Positions 34,775 to 43,998 are shown, counted from the stretch's first letter. The stretch: DNA of 64,000 nt from Mycobacterium scrofulaceum (GCF_002086735.1 NZ_MVIJ01000033.1:1-64000), one strand, 5' to 3'. A program made the numbers and translations. The notes: a model not told the origin generated them from the sequence alone.

Positions 34775-35749
34775 ATGCACGCAATCGAAGTCAGCGAAAC
34801 CGGCGGCCCCGAGGTGTTGCGCTACGTCGACGCGCCCCGACCCGCCCCGCGGGCCGGCGAGGTGCTGATCAAGGCCGAAGCGATCGGCGTCAATTACATC
34901 GACACCTACTTCCGCTCGGGCCAGTACCCGCGCGAGCTGCCGTTCATCCTCGGATCCGAGCTGTGCGGCACCGTCGCCGAGATCGGTGACGGCGCCGACG
35001 GCTTCCGCATCGGCGACCGCGTGGTCAGCGCGTCGGCGTCCGGCGGCTACGCCGAGTTCGCCGCTGCCCCAGCGTCCTTGACGGCTCATGTGCCGGACGG
35101 GGTGAGTTCGGAAGTGGCGGCGTCGGTGCTGCTGAAGGGCCTGACGGCGCACTACCTGTTGAAGTCGGTGTACCCGGTGCAGGCGGGCGACACGGTGCTG
35201 GTGCACGCCGGCGCGGGCGGGGTGGGGCTGATCCTGACGCAGTGGGCGCATCTGCTCGGCGCGCGGGTCATCACCACGGTGTCCACGCCGGAGAAGGCGC
35301 GGATGTCCAGGGCGGCCGGCGCCGACGAGGTGCTGTCCTACCCCGACGACGCGGACGAATTCGGCCGGCGGATTCGCGAACTCACCGACGGAGCGGGCGT
35401 CGAGGCCGTGTACGACGGCGTCGGCGCCAGTACCTTCGATGCCAGCCTGGCCAGCCTGGCCGTGCGGGGCACGCTCGCGTTGTTCGGCGCGGCCAGCGGA
35501 CCCGTCCCGCCGTTCGACCCGCAGCGCCTCAACGCCGCCGGCTCGGTGTTCCTGACCCGGCCGTCGCTGGCCCACTTCATCCGTACGGGCCAGGAATTCA
35601 GCTGGCGCGCAGAGGAATTGTTCGACGCGATCGCCGGCGGTGCGATCAACATCGAGGTCGGCGGGCGCTATCCGCTCGCCGAAGCCGCGCGCGCCCACCA
35701 GGACCTGCAGGGCCGCAAGACCGCCGGCTCTATCGTGCTGCTGCCCTGA
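34775..35749 (+). CDS. qor: Quinone oxidoreductase, zinc-independent MDR family
   Basis: A 324-residue NADPH:quinone reductase-type protein. It has an N-terminal GroES-like domain (about 1-115, with GVNYIDTYFRSGQYP) and a Rossmann domain with the motif VLVHAGAGGVGLILTQ (about 145-160). The Cys/His set for catalytic zinc is absent, as expected for quinone reductases. The ATG at 34775 begins the homology; the frame is open much further upstream, but that part is antisense to the divergent gene. Corresponds to Rv1454c. PE_PGRS genes that surround this locus in M. tuberculosis are absent. Confidence 0.93.
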   Translation: MHAIEVSETGGPEVLRYVDAPRPAPRAGEVLIKAEAIGVNYIDTYFRSGQYPRELPFILGSELCGTVAEIGDGADGFRIGDRVVSASASGGYAEFAAAPASLTAHVPDGVSSEVAASVLLKGLTAHYLLKSVYPVQAGDTVLVHAGAGGVGLILTQWAHLLGARVITTVSTPEKARMSRAAGADEVLSYPDDADEFGRRIRELTDGAGVEAVYDGVGASTFDASLASLAVRGTLALFGAASGPVPPFDPQRLNAAGSVFLTRPSLAHFIRTGQEFSWRAEELFDAIAGGAINIEVGGRYPLAEAARAHQDLQGRKTAGSIVLLP

Positions 35750-35849
35750 ACCGTTGTCAGTGACCGTTGCCAGTGACGCCGAGTGTGGGGCGTGGGGACG
35801 GATTCGAGGCGGATCTCGTACCTAGGGCCCACGGTCGGCGGGAACGGCG

Positions 35850-36833
35850 TCAGAACAGGTGCGGCAGCCCGATCACCGAGTCGACCGCCAGCGCGCAGAA
35901 CACCACCGCGAGGTAGTTGTTCGACTGTAGGAACAACCGCAGCGGCTTGACCGGCTCGCCGGCACGCACCCCGGCGTAGAGCTGGTGGGCCATCGCCAGG
36001 AACCACACCCCGGCGACCACCGCGACCGCCGCGTACAGCCAGCCGGTGGCCAGCGCCAGCGCCAGCGTCGTCGCCACCGTCAGCCAGGTATAGATCAGGA
36101 TCTGCTTGGTGACCTGACGCTCGGTCGCCACGGCGGGCAGCATCGGGACACCGGCCGCCTTGTAGTCCTCCTTGTAACGCATCGCCAGCGCCCAGGTGTG
36201 CGGCGGCGTCCAGAAGAAGATGATCGCGAACATCACCAAAGCAGGCCAGCCGATGGTGCCGGTGACCGCCGACCAGCCGATCATCACCGGCATGCAGCCG
36301 GCCGCGCCGCCCCACACCACGTTCTGCGAGGTGCGGCGCTTGAGCAGCAGCGTGTACACGAACACGTAGAAGGCGATGGTGGCGAGCGCCAGCAGACCGG
36401 ACAACAGGTTGGTCGTCCACCACAGCCAGCAGAACGAGGCGACCGTGAGCGCGAGTCCGAACACCAACGCGTTTCGGGTCGGCACCGCCGCGCGGGCCAG
36501 CGGACGGCGCGCGGTGCGCTTCATCACCTTGTCGATGTCGGCGTCGGCCACGCAGTTGAGCGTGTTGGCTCCGCCCGCGGCAAGCATCCCGCCGATCAAG
36601 GTGTTGAGGATCAACAGCGGGTTCACGGTCCCGCGGTGGGCCAGCAGCATGGCGGGTATCGCGGTCACCAGCAACAGTTCGATGACCCGGGGTTTGGTCA
36701 GCGCCAAATAGGCCATGACCGTGCCGATAGCCCGGTTCGTCCGCGGGGCGGCATCCGGCCCGGATCGCCGCCGGGCGGCACTTGCCACTCGGCTCGGTAA
36801 TTGGCTCGGGGCGACGCGCCCGCGAACGCTCAC
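35850..36833 (-). CDS. ctaB: Protoheme IX farnesyltransferase CtaB
   Basis: A 327-residue UbiA-family membrane enzyme with about nine helices that adds the farnesyl chain to heme B to make heme O. The two Asp-rich motifs are NCVADADIDKVMKRTARRPL (about 92-111) and YKEDYKAAGVPMLP (about 219-232). The start is a GTG at 36833 with AAGGAG seven bases upstream; the frame is open 12 codons beyond. The length is slightly above the M. tuberculosis protein (308) because of a longer N-terminus. Divergent from tkt across 258 bp. Works in sequence with CtaA. Confidence 0.94.
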   Translation of the reverse strand: MSVRGRVAPSQLPSRVASAARRRSGPDAAPRTNRAIGTVMAYLALTKPRVIELLLVTAIPAMLLAHRGTVNPLLILNTLIGGMLAAGGANTLNCVADADIDKVMKRTARRPLARAAVPTRNALVFGLALTVASFCWLWWTTNLLSGLLALATIAFYVFVYTLLLKRRTSQNVVWGGAAGCMPVMIGWSAVTGTIGWPALVMFAIIFFWTPPHTWALAMRYKEDYKAAGVPMLPAVATERQVTKQILIYTWLTVATTLALALATGWLYAAVAVVAGVWFLAMAHQLYAGVRAGEPVKPLRLFLQSNNYLAVVFCALAVDSVIGLPHLF

Positions 36834-36868
36834 GCAATAACTCCTTGGGGTCGCAGCAGCGCGCAGCA

Positions 36869-36889
36869 TCTACTACACACGATGGTAGA
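36869..36889 (-). promoter_or_regulatory. Palindromic operator candidate before ctaB
   Basis: On the minus strand this reads TCTACCATCGTGTGTAGTAGA, with TCTAC/GTAGA or CTAC/GTAG pairing. It contains TACCAT, the same -10-like word seen before ctaA, followed by a GTAG half-site where transcription would start. It lies 36-56 bp before the ctaB GTG. The spacing differs from the ctaA palindrome, so a shared regulator is uncertain. Confidence 0.4.
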
Positions 36890-37091
36890 CCGCGGGCCGG
36901 TGATGGCCCGCCCGCAGGGTCCATTCACCCAGGTTTCTCCCAGATATCCGAACTGAATGTTACGGGCCGACAAGCACCGCGTAATTTTCACACCAGCCGG
37001 CGGCGGGTACCCGAAATCCTGCACTGCAAGAGCCGGCCCTCCCGCACTAGGGTGGGATTGATCAGCTTGATGACCCACAAGGACTGAGTCT

Positions 37092-39182
37092 GTGACCACA
37101 CTCGAAGAGATCTCGACGCTGACCCAACCGCACCTCCCCGACGACTGGTCCGAGATCGACTCGACCGCCGTCGACACCATTCGGGTGCTGGCCGCCGACG
37201 CGGTCCAAAAGGTCGGAAACGGACATCCCGGAACGGCGATGAGCCTGGCTCCGCTCGCTTACACCCTGTTCCAGCGAACGATGCGACACGACCCCAGCGA
37301 CACCCACTGGCTGGGCCGCGACCGGTTCGTGTTGTCGTGCGGGCACAGCAGCCTGACGCTGTACATCCAGCTCTACCTGGGTGGCTTCGGCCTGGAACTG
37401 TCCGACATCGAGTCGCTGCGCACCTGGGGTTCGAAGACGCCCGGGCACCCGGAGTTCCGCCACACCAAGGGCGTTGAGATCACCACCGGTCCGCTCGGGC
37501 AGGGCCTGGCGTCGGCGGTGGGCATGGCGATGGCGTCGCGCTACGAGCGCGGCCTGTTCGACCCCGACGCGGCCCCGGGCACCAGCCCGTTCGATCACTT
37601 CGTCTACGTGATCGCCTCCGACGGCGACATCGAGGAGGGCGTGACGTCCGAGGCGTCGTCGCTGGCGGCCGTGCAGCAGCTGGGCAACCTGATCGTGTTC
37701 TACGACCACAACCAGATCTCGATCGAGGACGACACCAACATCGCGCTGTGCGAGGACACCGCCGCGCGTTACGAGGCCTACGGCTGGCACGTGCAGCGGG
37801 TGGAGGGCGGCGAGAACGTCGTCGGCATCGAGGAGGCCATCGCCAACGCCAGGGCCGTCACCGACCGGCCGTCGTTCATCGAACTGCGCACCATCATCGG
37901 CTACCCGGCGCCCAAGCTGATGAACACCGGCAAGGCGCACGGCGCGGCGCTGGGCGACGAGGAAGTCGCGGCCGTCAAGCAGATCCTGGGCTTCGATCCG
38001 GAGAAGAAGTTCGAGGTGCGCGACGAGGTCATCGCGCACACCCGCAAGCTGGTGGACCGGGGCAAAGAGGCCCAGGAGCGCTGGCGAGTCGAATTTGAAT
38101 CCTGGGCGCAGCGCGAACCCGACCGCAAGGCTCTGCTGGACCGGCTGACCGCCGAGGAGTTGCCCGACGGCTGGGACGCCGACGTCCCGCGCTGGGAACC
38201 GGGCGACAAGGCGCTGGCCACCCGCGCGGCGTCCGGCAAGGTGCTCAACGCCGTGGGGCCGAAACTTCCCGAGTTGTGGGGCGGCTCGGCCGACCTGGCC
38301 GGCAGCAACAACACCACCATGGATAATGTGAAATCCTTTGGCCCGCCGTCGATTTCGACCAAGGACTACACTGCGGACTGGTACGGACGGACGCTGCACT
38401 TCGGAGTGCGCGAGCACGCGATGGGGGCCATCCTGTCCGGCATCGTGCTGCACGGCCCCACCCGGGCCTACGGCGGCACATTCCTGCAGTTCTCCGACTA
38501 CATGCGCCCGGCGGTGCGGCTGGCCGCGCTGATGGACATCGACACCATCTACGTGTGGACGCACGACTCGATCGGGCTCGGCGAGGACGGGCCGACCCAC
38601 CAGCCGATCGAGCACCTCGCGGCGCTGCGCGCCATCCCGAAGCTCTCGGTGGTGCGCCCGGCCGACGCCAACGAGACCGCCTACGCCTGGCGCACGATCC
38701 TGGCCCGCGGCAACGGCAGCGGCCCGGTCGGGCTGATCCTGACCCGTCAGGGCGTGCCGATCCTGGAAGGCACCGACTACGAGGGCGTCACCCGGGGCGG
38801 CTACATCCTCGGCGACGAGGGCACCGAGGACCCAGACGTCGTGTTGATCGCCACCGGCTCGGAGGTTCAGCTCGCGGTCGAGGCGCAGAAGCTCTTGGCG
38901 GACAAGGACATCGTCGCGCGGGTGGTGTCCATGCCGTGCGTGGAATGGTTCGAGTCGCAGCCCGAGGACTACCGCGACAGCGTGCTGCCGCCGTCGGTGT
39001 CGGCCCGGGTGGCCGTCGAGGCGGGCGTCGCGCAGCCCTGGCACAAGCTGGTCGGCGACACCGGCAGGATCGTCTCGATCGAGCACTACGGCGAATCTGC
39101 CGATTACAAAACGTTGTTCCGGGAATTCGGTTTCACCGCAGAAGCCGTCGCGGCCGCCGCGGAACAGGTAGTGGATAACTGA
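37092..39182 (+). CDS. tkt: Transketolase
   Basis: A 696-residue thiamine-diphosphate enzyme that moves two-carbon units in the pentose phosphate pathway. The N-terminal cofactor region holds GNGHPGTAMSLAP and the ThDP motif SDGDIEEGVTSEAS with the following NLIVFYDHN (about 175-207). The central pyrimidine domain has GVREHAMGAI with its catalytic Glu (about 440), and a C-terminal domain completes the fold. The start is a GTG at 37092 with AAGGA eight bases upstream. First gene of the tkt-tal-zwf2-opcA-pgl operon; corresponds to Rv1449c (700 residues). Confidence 0.98.
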   Translation: MTTLEEISTLTQPHLPDDWSEIDSTAVDTIRVLAADAVQKVGNGHPGTAMSLAPLAYTLFQRTMRHDPSDTHWLGRDRFVLSCGHSSLTLYIQLYLGGFGLELSDIESLRTWGSKTPGHPEFRHTKGVEITTGPLGQGLASAVGMAMASRYERGLFDPDAAPGTSPFDHFVYVIASDGDIEEGVTSEASSLAAVQQLGNLIVFYDHNQISIEDDTNIALCEDTAARYEAYGWHVQRVEGGENVVGIEEAIANARAVTDRPSFIELRTIIGYPAPKLMNTGKAHGAALGDEEVAAVKQILGFDPEKKFEVRDEVIAHTRKLVDRGKEAQERWRVEFESWAQREPDRKALLDRLTAEELPDGWDADVPRWEPGDKALATRAASGKVLNAVGPKLPELWGGSADLAGSNNTTMDNVKSFGPPSISTKDYTADWYGRTLHFGVREHAMGAILSGIVLHGPTRAYGGTFLQFSDYMRPAVRLAALMDIDTIYVWTHDSIGLGEDGPTHQPIEHLAALRAIPKLSVVRPADANETAYAWRTILARGNGSGPVGLILTRQGVPILEGTDYEGVTRGGYILGDEGTEDPDVVLIATGSEVQLAVEAQKLLADKDIVARVVSMPCVEWFESQPEDYRDSVLPPSVSARVAVEAGVAQPWHKLVGDTGRIVSIEHYGESADYKTLFREFGFTAEAVAAAAEQVVDN

Positions 39183-39197
39183 GAAAGGGTGATTCAC

Positions 39198-40316
39198 ATG
39201 ACTCAGAACCCTAACCTCGCGGCGCTGTCCGCCGCGGGAGTATCCGTTTGGCTGGACGACCTGTCGCGCCAGCGGCTGCAGTCGGGCAACCTGCAGGAGC
39301 TGATCGACACGAAAAGCGTTGTGGGGGTGACCACCAACCCGTCGATCTTCCAGAAGGCGCTGGCCGACAGCGATACCTACAACGAGCAGATCGCCGAGCT
39401 GGCCGAGCGGGGCGCCGACGTGGACGCCACCATCCGCACGGTCACCACCGACGATGTTCGCAACGCATGCGACGTGCTGCGCCCGCAGTGGGAGGCCTCC
39501 GACGGCGTCGACGGCCGGGTGTCCATCGAGGTGGACCCGCGCCTGGCCGCCGAGACCGACAAGACCACCGCGCAGGCCGTCGAGCTGTGGAAGATCGTCG
39601 ACCGGCCGAACCTGTTCATCAAGATCCCGGCCACCAAGGCCGGCATTCCGGCCATCACCGCCGTTCTGGCGGAAGGCATCTCGGTCAACGTCACCCTCAT
39701 TTTCTCGGTCGAGCGGCACCGCCAGGTGATGGACGCCTACCTCGCCGGCCTGGAGAAGGCCCGCGAGGCGGGGCACGACCTGTCCAAGATCCATTCGGTG
39801 GCATCGTTTTTCGTTTCGCGAGTGGACACCGAGGTGGACAAGCGGCTGGAAAAGATCGGCTCCGAGGAGGCGCTGGCGCTGCGCGGCCAGGCCGGGGTGG
39901 CCAACGCGCGGCTGGCCTACGCGGCCTACCAGGAGGTGTTCGAGGGCGGCGATCGCTACGAAGCGCTCAAGGGCGCCGGGGCCCGCGTCCAGCGTCCGCT
40001 GTGGGCGTCCACCGGCGTCAAGAACCCCGACTACTCCGACACCCTCTACGTCACCGAACTGGTCGCGCCGAACACGGTGAACACCATGCCGGAGAAGACG
40101 ATCGACGCCGTCGCCGACCACGGTGAGATCAAGGGTGACACCGTCACCGGCACCGCGTCGGCCGCCCAGGAGCTGTTCGACAAGCTGGACGCGGTCGGGA
40201 TCGACCTGACCGACGTGTTCATCGCGCTGGAGAACGAGGGCGTGGAGAAGTTCGTCGAGTCGTGGTCCGAGCTGCTGGAGGAGACACAGAAGCAGCTGGG
40301 TTCCGCCTCGAAATGA
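39198..40316 (+). CDS. tal: Transaldolase
   Basis: A 372-residue transaldolase that forms a Schiff base with its Lys in LFIKIPATKAG (about 142) to move three-carbon units between sugar phosphates. TTNPSIFQKA near the N-terminus and SVASFFVSRVDTEVD in the middle are family signatures. The ATG at 39198 is chosen over the GTG at 39189 because AAAGG is well placed for it. It begins 15 bp after the tkt stop and its end overlaps zwf2 by four bases. Corresponds to Rv1448c (373 residues). Confidence 0.97.
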   Translation: MTQNPNLAALSAAGVSVWLDDLSRQRLQSGNLQELIDTKSVVGVTTNPSIFQKALADSDTYNEQIAELAERGADVDATIRTVTTDDVRNACDVLRPQWEASDGVDGRVSIEVDPRLAAETDKTTAQAVELWKIVDRPNLFIKIPATKAGIPAITAVLAEGISVNVTLIFSVERHRQVMDAYLAGLEKAREAGHDLSKIHSVASFFVSRVDTEVDKRLEKIGSEEALALRGQAGVANARLAYAAYQEVFEGGDRYEALKGAGARVQRPLWASTGVKNPDYSDTLYVTELVAPNTVNTMPEKTIDAVADHGEIKGDTVTGTASAAQELFDKLDAVGIDLTDVFIALENEGVEKFVESWSELLEETQKQLGSASK

Positions 40317-41857
40317 GTCCGGCTCGTACCGCAGCACGATGGCATAACCCGCTACGGGACAAGCGCGACAAGCGGCTGCCGAGGATCGCCGGCCCGTGCG
40401 GCATGGTGATCTTCGGCGTCACCGGCGACCTGGCCCGCAAGAAGGTGATGCCGGCCATCTACGACCTGGCCAACCGCGGGCTGCTGCCGCCGAGTTTCTC
40501 CCTGGTGGGCTTCGCCCGCCGGGACTGGGAGACCCAGGATTTCCGCAAGGTGGTCTACCAGGCCGTGAAGGATCACTGCCGGACGCCGTTCCGGGAGGAG
40601 AACTGGGAGCGGCTCGCCGAGGGATTCCGTTTCGTCCCGGGCTCTTTCGACGACGACGAGTCGTTCGCCCGGCTGGCCGAGACCCTGGACAAGCTGGATG
40701 CCGAGCGCGGCACCGGCGGCAACCACGCCTTCTACCTGGCGATCCCGCCGAAGTCCTTCCCGGTGGTGTGCGACCAGTTGCACCGGTCCGGGCTCGCCCG
40801 CCCGCAGGGCGATCGGTGGAGCCGGGTGGTCATCGAGAAGCCGTTCGGGCACGACCTGGAGAGCGCGCAGGCCCTCAACCATGCCGTCAACGCGGTCTTC
40901 CCCGAGGAGGCGGTGTTCCGCATCGACCACTATCTGGGCAAGGAGACGGTGCGCAACATCTTGGCGTTGCGGTTCGCCAATCAGCTGTTCGACCCGATCT
41001 GGAATTCGCACTACGTCGACCACGTCCAGATCACCATGGCCGAGGACATCGGATTGGGTGGGCGCGCGGGCTATTACGACGGTATCGGCGCCGCCCGCGA
41101 CGTCATCCAGAACCACCTGATGCAGCTGCTGGCGCTGACCGCGATGGAGGAGCCGGTCAGCTTCAACCCGGCGGCGTTGCAGACCGAGAAGATCAAGGTG
41201 CTCTCGGCGACCCAGCTGGCCCAGCCCCTCGACGAGACCACCAGCCGGGGCCAGTACACCGCCGGCTGGCAGGGCGGCGAGAAGGTGGTCGGGCTGCTCG
41301 ACGAGGAGGGGTTCGCCAAGGACTCCACCACCGAGACCTTCGCCGCCATCACGCTCGAGGTCGACACGCGCCGCTGGGCCGGCGTGCCGTTCTATCTGCG
41401 GACCGGAAAACGCCTGGGCCGCAGGGTGACCGAGATCGCGCTCGTCTTCAAACGCGCCCCGCACCTGCCGTTCGACGCCACCATGACCGACGAGCTGGGC
41501 GCCAACGCCATGGTGATCCGGGTGCAGCCCGACGAGGGCATCACGCTGCGGTTCGGTTCCAAGGTGCCGGGCACCGCGATGGAGGTCCGCGACGTCAACA
41601 TGGACTTCTCCTACGGCTCGGCGTTCGCCGAAGAGTCGCCGGAGGCCTACGAACAGCTGATCCTCGACGTGCTGCTGGGCGAGCCGTCCCTGTTCCCGGT
41701 CAACGAAGAGGTCGAATTGGCCTGGCAGATCCTGGATCCCGTGCTGGACAACTGGGCGGCCGACGGCAAACCCGAGCCGTACGAGGCGGGCACCTGGGGA
41801 CCGGAGTCCGCGTTCGAAATGCTGCGCCGGACCGGGCGCGAATGGCGGCGGCCGTGA
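40313..41857 (+). CDS. zwf2: Glucose-6-phosphate dehydrogenase
   Basis: A 514-residue enzyme that oxidises glucose 6-phosphate and makes NADPH, the first step of the oxidative pentose phosphate pathway. The cofactor motif VIFGVTGDLARKK (about 32-44) and the active-site peptide RIDHYLGKE (about 203-211) are intact. The ATG at 40313 overlaps the tal TGA (ATGA) and gives the same length as Rv1447c. OpcA, its assembly factor, follows after a 49-bp MIRU-like insert. Confidence 0.98.
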   Translation: MSPARTAARWHNPLRDKRDKRLPRIAGPCGMVIFGVTGDLARKKVMPAIYDLANRGLLPPSFSLVGFARRDWETQDFRKVVYQAVKDHCRTPFREENWERLAEGFRFVPGSFDDDESFARLAETLDKLDAERGTGGNHAFYLAIPPKSFPVVCDQLHRSGLARPQGDRWSRVVIEKPFGHDLESAQALNHAVNAVFPEEAVFRIDHYLGKETVRNILALRFANQLFDPIWNSHYVDHVQITMAEDIGLGGRAGYYDGIGAARDVIQNHLMQLLALTAMEEPVSFNPAALQTEKIKVLSATQLAQPLDETTSRGQYTAGWQGGEKVVGLLDEEGFAKDSTTETFAAITLEVDTRRWAGVPFYLRTGKRLGRRVTEIALVFKRAPHLPFDATMTDELGANAMVIRVQPDEGITLRFGSKVPGTAMEVRDVNMDFSYGSAFAEESPEAYEQLILDVLLGEPSLFPVNEEVELAWQILDPVLDNWAADGKPEPYEAGTWGPESAFEMLRRTGREWRRP

Positions 41858-41910
41858 TGATTCCCGCCGTCGACGATGCAGAACCGCGTGACGAGGAGCG
41901 GCGCACGTGA
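41854..41910 (+). repeat. Short MIRU-like element bridging zwf2 and opcA
   Basis: A 57-bp element fills the gap exactly: its GTG overlaps the zwf2 TGA (GTGA at 41854), it codes 18 residues, and its TGA overlaps the opcA GTG (GTGA at 41907). It shares GTCGACGATGCAGA and GACGAGGAGCGGCGCACGTGA with the element at 31305 but lacks that copy's hairpin insert. The arrangement is the MIRU type that links cistrons. Confidence 0.8.
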
Positions 41911-42818
41911 TTATCGACATGCCCGACACCACCACCACCGCGGTCAACAAGAAGCTCGACGAACTGCGGGAGAAGGTCGGCGCCGTGACCATGGGCCGGG
42001 TGCTGACGCTGATCATCGCGCCGGACAGCGACGCCATCCTCGAGGAGTCGCTCGAGGCGGCCAACAACGCCAGCCACGAACATCCCAGCCGGATCATCGT
42101 CACGATGCGCGGCGACCCGTACGCCGACGAGCCCCGCCTGGACGCGCAGCTGCGCGCGGGCGGGGACACCGGTGCCACCGAGGTGGTGATCCTCAACCTG
42201 TCCGGGGCGCTCGCCGGACACGCAGCCAGCGTGGTCACCCCCTTCCTGCTGCCCGACATCCCGGTGGTGGCGTGGTGGCCCGACATCGCTCCGGCCGTTC
42301 CGGCCCAGGACCCGTTGGGCAGGTTGGCGATCCGGCGCATCACCGACGCCACCAACGGAAGCGATCCGTTGTCGGCGATCAAGGGCCGGCTGCCCGGGTA
42401 CACCGCCGGCGACACCGATCTGGCCTGGGCCCGCATCACCTACTGGCGGGCGCTGCTGACGTCCGCGGTCGACCTGCCGCCCCACGAACCGATCGAGTCG
42501 GCACTGGTGTCCGGCCTGAAAACCGAACCGGCGCTTGACATTCTGGCGGGCTGGCTGGCCAGCAGCATCGACGGCCCGGTGCGCCGGGCGGTCGGCGAGC
42601 TCAAGGTGGAACTCGTGCGCAAGAGCGAGACCATCGTCTTGAGCCGGCCCCAAGACGGCAGGACGGCGACGCTGAGTCGCACCGCCAAGCCGGAGGCCCT
42701 GCTTCCCTTGGCGCGCAGGGAAACCGGCGAGTGCCTCGCCGAAGACCTGCGGCGGCTGGACCCCGACGAGATTTACCAGACAGCGTTAGAAGGCATTGAG
42801 AAAGTGCAGTACGTGTGA
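41907..42818 (+). CDS. opcA: G6PDH assembly protein OpcA
   Basis: A 303-residue OpcA-family protein, the partner needed for assembly and activity of glucose-6-phosphate dehydrogenase in cyanobacteria and actinobacteria. The family parts are visible: ILNLSGALAGHAASVVTPFLLPDIPVVAWWP (about 93-123) and LAWARITYWRALL (about 172-184). The start is the GTG at 41907 at the end of the MIRU-like element; the ATG at 41919 is an alternative. The 3' end overlaps pgl by four bases. Corresponds to Rv1446c. Confidence 0.95.
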   Translation: MIIDMPDTTTTAVNKKLDELREKVGAVTMGRVLTLIIAPDSDAILEESLEAANNASHEHPSRIIVTMRGDPYADEPRLDAQLRAGGDTGATEVVILNLSGALAGHAASVVTPFLLPDIPVVAWWPDIAPAVPAQDPLGRLAIRRITDATNGSDPLSAIKGRLPGYTAGDTDLAWARITYWRALLTSAVDLPPHEPIESALVSGLKTEPALDILAGWLASSIDGPVRRAVGELKVELVRKSETIVLSRPQDGRTATLSRTAKPEALLPLARRETGECLAEDLRRLDPDEIYQTALEGIEKVQYV

Positions 42819-43561
42819 GCACCATCATCGAGGTTTTTCCGGAAGCTCAGGCCCTCGTCGAGGCCGCCGCGAGCCGCTTGGCCGACAGCATCCGCACCGC
42901 GGTGGCGGCCCGGGACCGGGCGCTGGTCGTGCTGACCGGCGGCAGCAACGGCATCGGGTTGCTCAAGTCCCTGGCGGGGCATGACATCGCCTGGCCCAAG
43001 GTGCACCTGTTCTGGGGCGACGAACGCTACGTGCCCGAGAACGACGACGAACGCAACGACAAGCAGGCGCGGGAGGCGTTGCTGGACCGCATCGACATCC
43101 CGTCCAGCCATGTGCACACGATGCCCGCCAGCGACGGGGAGTTCGGCACCGACCTCGCCGCCGCGGCGCTGGCCTACGAACAGCTCCTGGCGGCCAATGC
43201 CGCGCCCGGCCAACCGGTTCCGAATTTCGACGTGCACCTGCTGGGCATGGGCCCGGAGGGCCACATCAACTCCCTGTTCCCCGACACCCCGGCCGTGCTG
43301 GAGACCGGCCGCATGGTGGTCCCGGTCGAGGACTCCCCCAAGCCGCCGCCGCAGCGAATCACGCTGACCCTGCCCGCGGTTCAGCGTTCCCGCGAAGTCT
43401 GGCTGATGGTGTCCGGTTCCGCGAAGGCCGACGCGGTGGCCGCGGCCATCGGCGGCGCCGCGCCGGTCTCGGTGCCCGCCGCCGGGGCGATCGGCCGGGA
43501 AACCACGCTCTGGCTGCTCGACGAGGAGGCCGCGGCCAAGCTGCCGTCCCGCCCCGGCTGA
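42815..43561 (+). CDS. pgl: 6-phosphogluconolactonase
   Basis: A 248-residue Pgl/DevB-type enzyme that hydrolyses 6-phosphogluconolactone, the product of Zwf2. The family motifs are LTGGSNGIGLLKSL (about 33-46), VHLFWGDERYVP (about 60-71) and VHLLGMGPEGHINSLFPD (about 137-154). The GTG start overlaps opcA (GTGA). It is the last gene of the pentose phosphate operon; a -10-like element for the next gene follows the stop at once. Corresponds to Rv1445c. Confidence 0.97.
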   Translation: MSTIIEVFPEAQALVEAAASRLADSIRTAVAARDRALVVLTGGSNGIGLLKSLAGHDIAWPKVHLFWGDERYVPENDDERNDKQAREALLDRIDIPSSHVHTMPASDGEFGTDLAAAALAYEQLLAANAAPGQPVPNFDVHLLGMGPEGHINSLFPDTPAVLETGRMVVPVEDSPKPPPQRITLTLPAVQRSREVWLMVSGSAKADAVAAAIGGAAPVSVPAAGAIGRETTLWLLDEEAAAKLPSRPG

Positions 43562-43584
43562 CCCCCGCCCGGTCGCGTCCGGGT

Positions 43585-43590
43585 CATAAT
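43585..43590 (+). promoter_or_regulatory. -10 element for the Rv1444c-like gene
   Basis: CATAAT matches the -10 consensus at five of six bases and ends eight bases before the ATG at 43598. This is the distance expected for a leaderless mRNA, which is common in mycobacteria. No clear -35 is seen. Confidence 0.45.
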
Positions 43591-43597
43591 GACGGTC

Positions 43598-43978
43598 ATG
43601 GCAGACAGAACCGTGCGCGGCGGCCAAGAGCGGAGCCGGATCAAGACCCTCACCCAGGCTGCGTTGAACGCCGACAAGACGGTGGAGCAGGTCGAAGACG
43701 TCCTCGATGGCCTGAGCACGACCATGAAGGAGCTGAACGCATCCCTGTCGGCCCTGAACGCCACGGTCGAACGCATGGAGAGCGGGCTGGACCACCTGGA
43801 CGGCACCCTGTCGCGGCTCGACGACCTGGCGCGGCGGCTGATCGTCCTGGTCGAGCCGGTGGAGGCGATCGTCAGCCGGATCGACGAGATGGTCAAGGTG
43901 GGCGAGACGATGATGACCCCGCTCGCGATGACCGAGCACGCGGTGCGTGGTGCTCTGCACCGGCTGCGCAACCGCTGA
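43598..43978 (+). CDS. Coiled-coil protein (Rv1444c-like)
   Basis: A 126-residue protein, charged at the start, then a continuous amphipathic helix (about residues 20-100) with regular heptads of Leu, Met and Val (KTVEQVEDVLDGLSTTMKEL onward), so it almost surely forms a coiled coil. It has no signal peptide and no catalytic motif. The ATG at 43598 is favoured over 43589, which lies inside the -10-like CATAAT. It follows the pentose phosphate operon by 36 bp, as Rv1444c does in M. tuberculosis. Function unknown; a structural or division-site role is only a guess. Confidence 0.75.
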   Translation: MADRTVRGGQERSRIKTLTQAALNADKTVEQVEDVLDGLSTTMKELNASLSALNATVERMESGLDHLDGTLSRLDDLARRLIVLVEPVEAIVSRIDEMVKVGETMMTPLAMTEHAVRGALHRLRNR

Positions 43979-43998
43979 GCCGCCGCCTTACATCCGCC

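Noticed and set aside
37062..40337. A 1091-codon open frame on the minus strand opposite tkt and tal
   Set aside because: It lies entirely antisense to two well-supported enzymes and is rich in Arg, His, Gly and Val, the usual by-product of high-GC codons. Other long antisense frames (for example 170-2038, 3967-5781, 60609-63014) were dismissed for the same reason.
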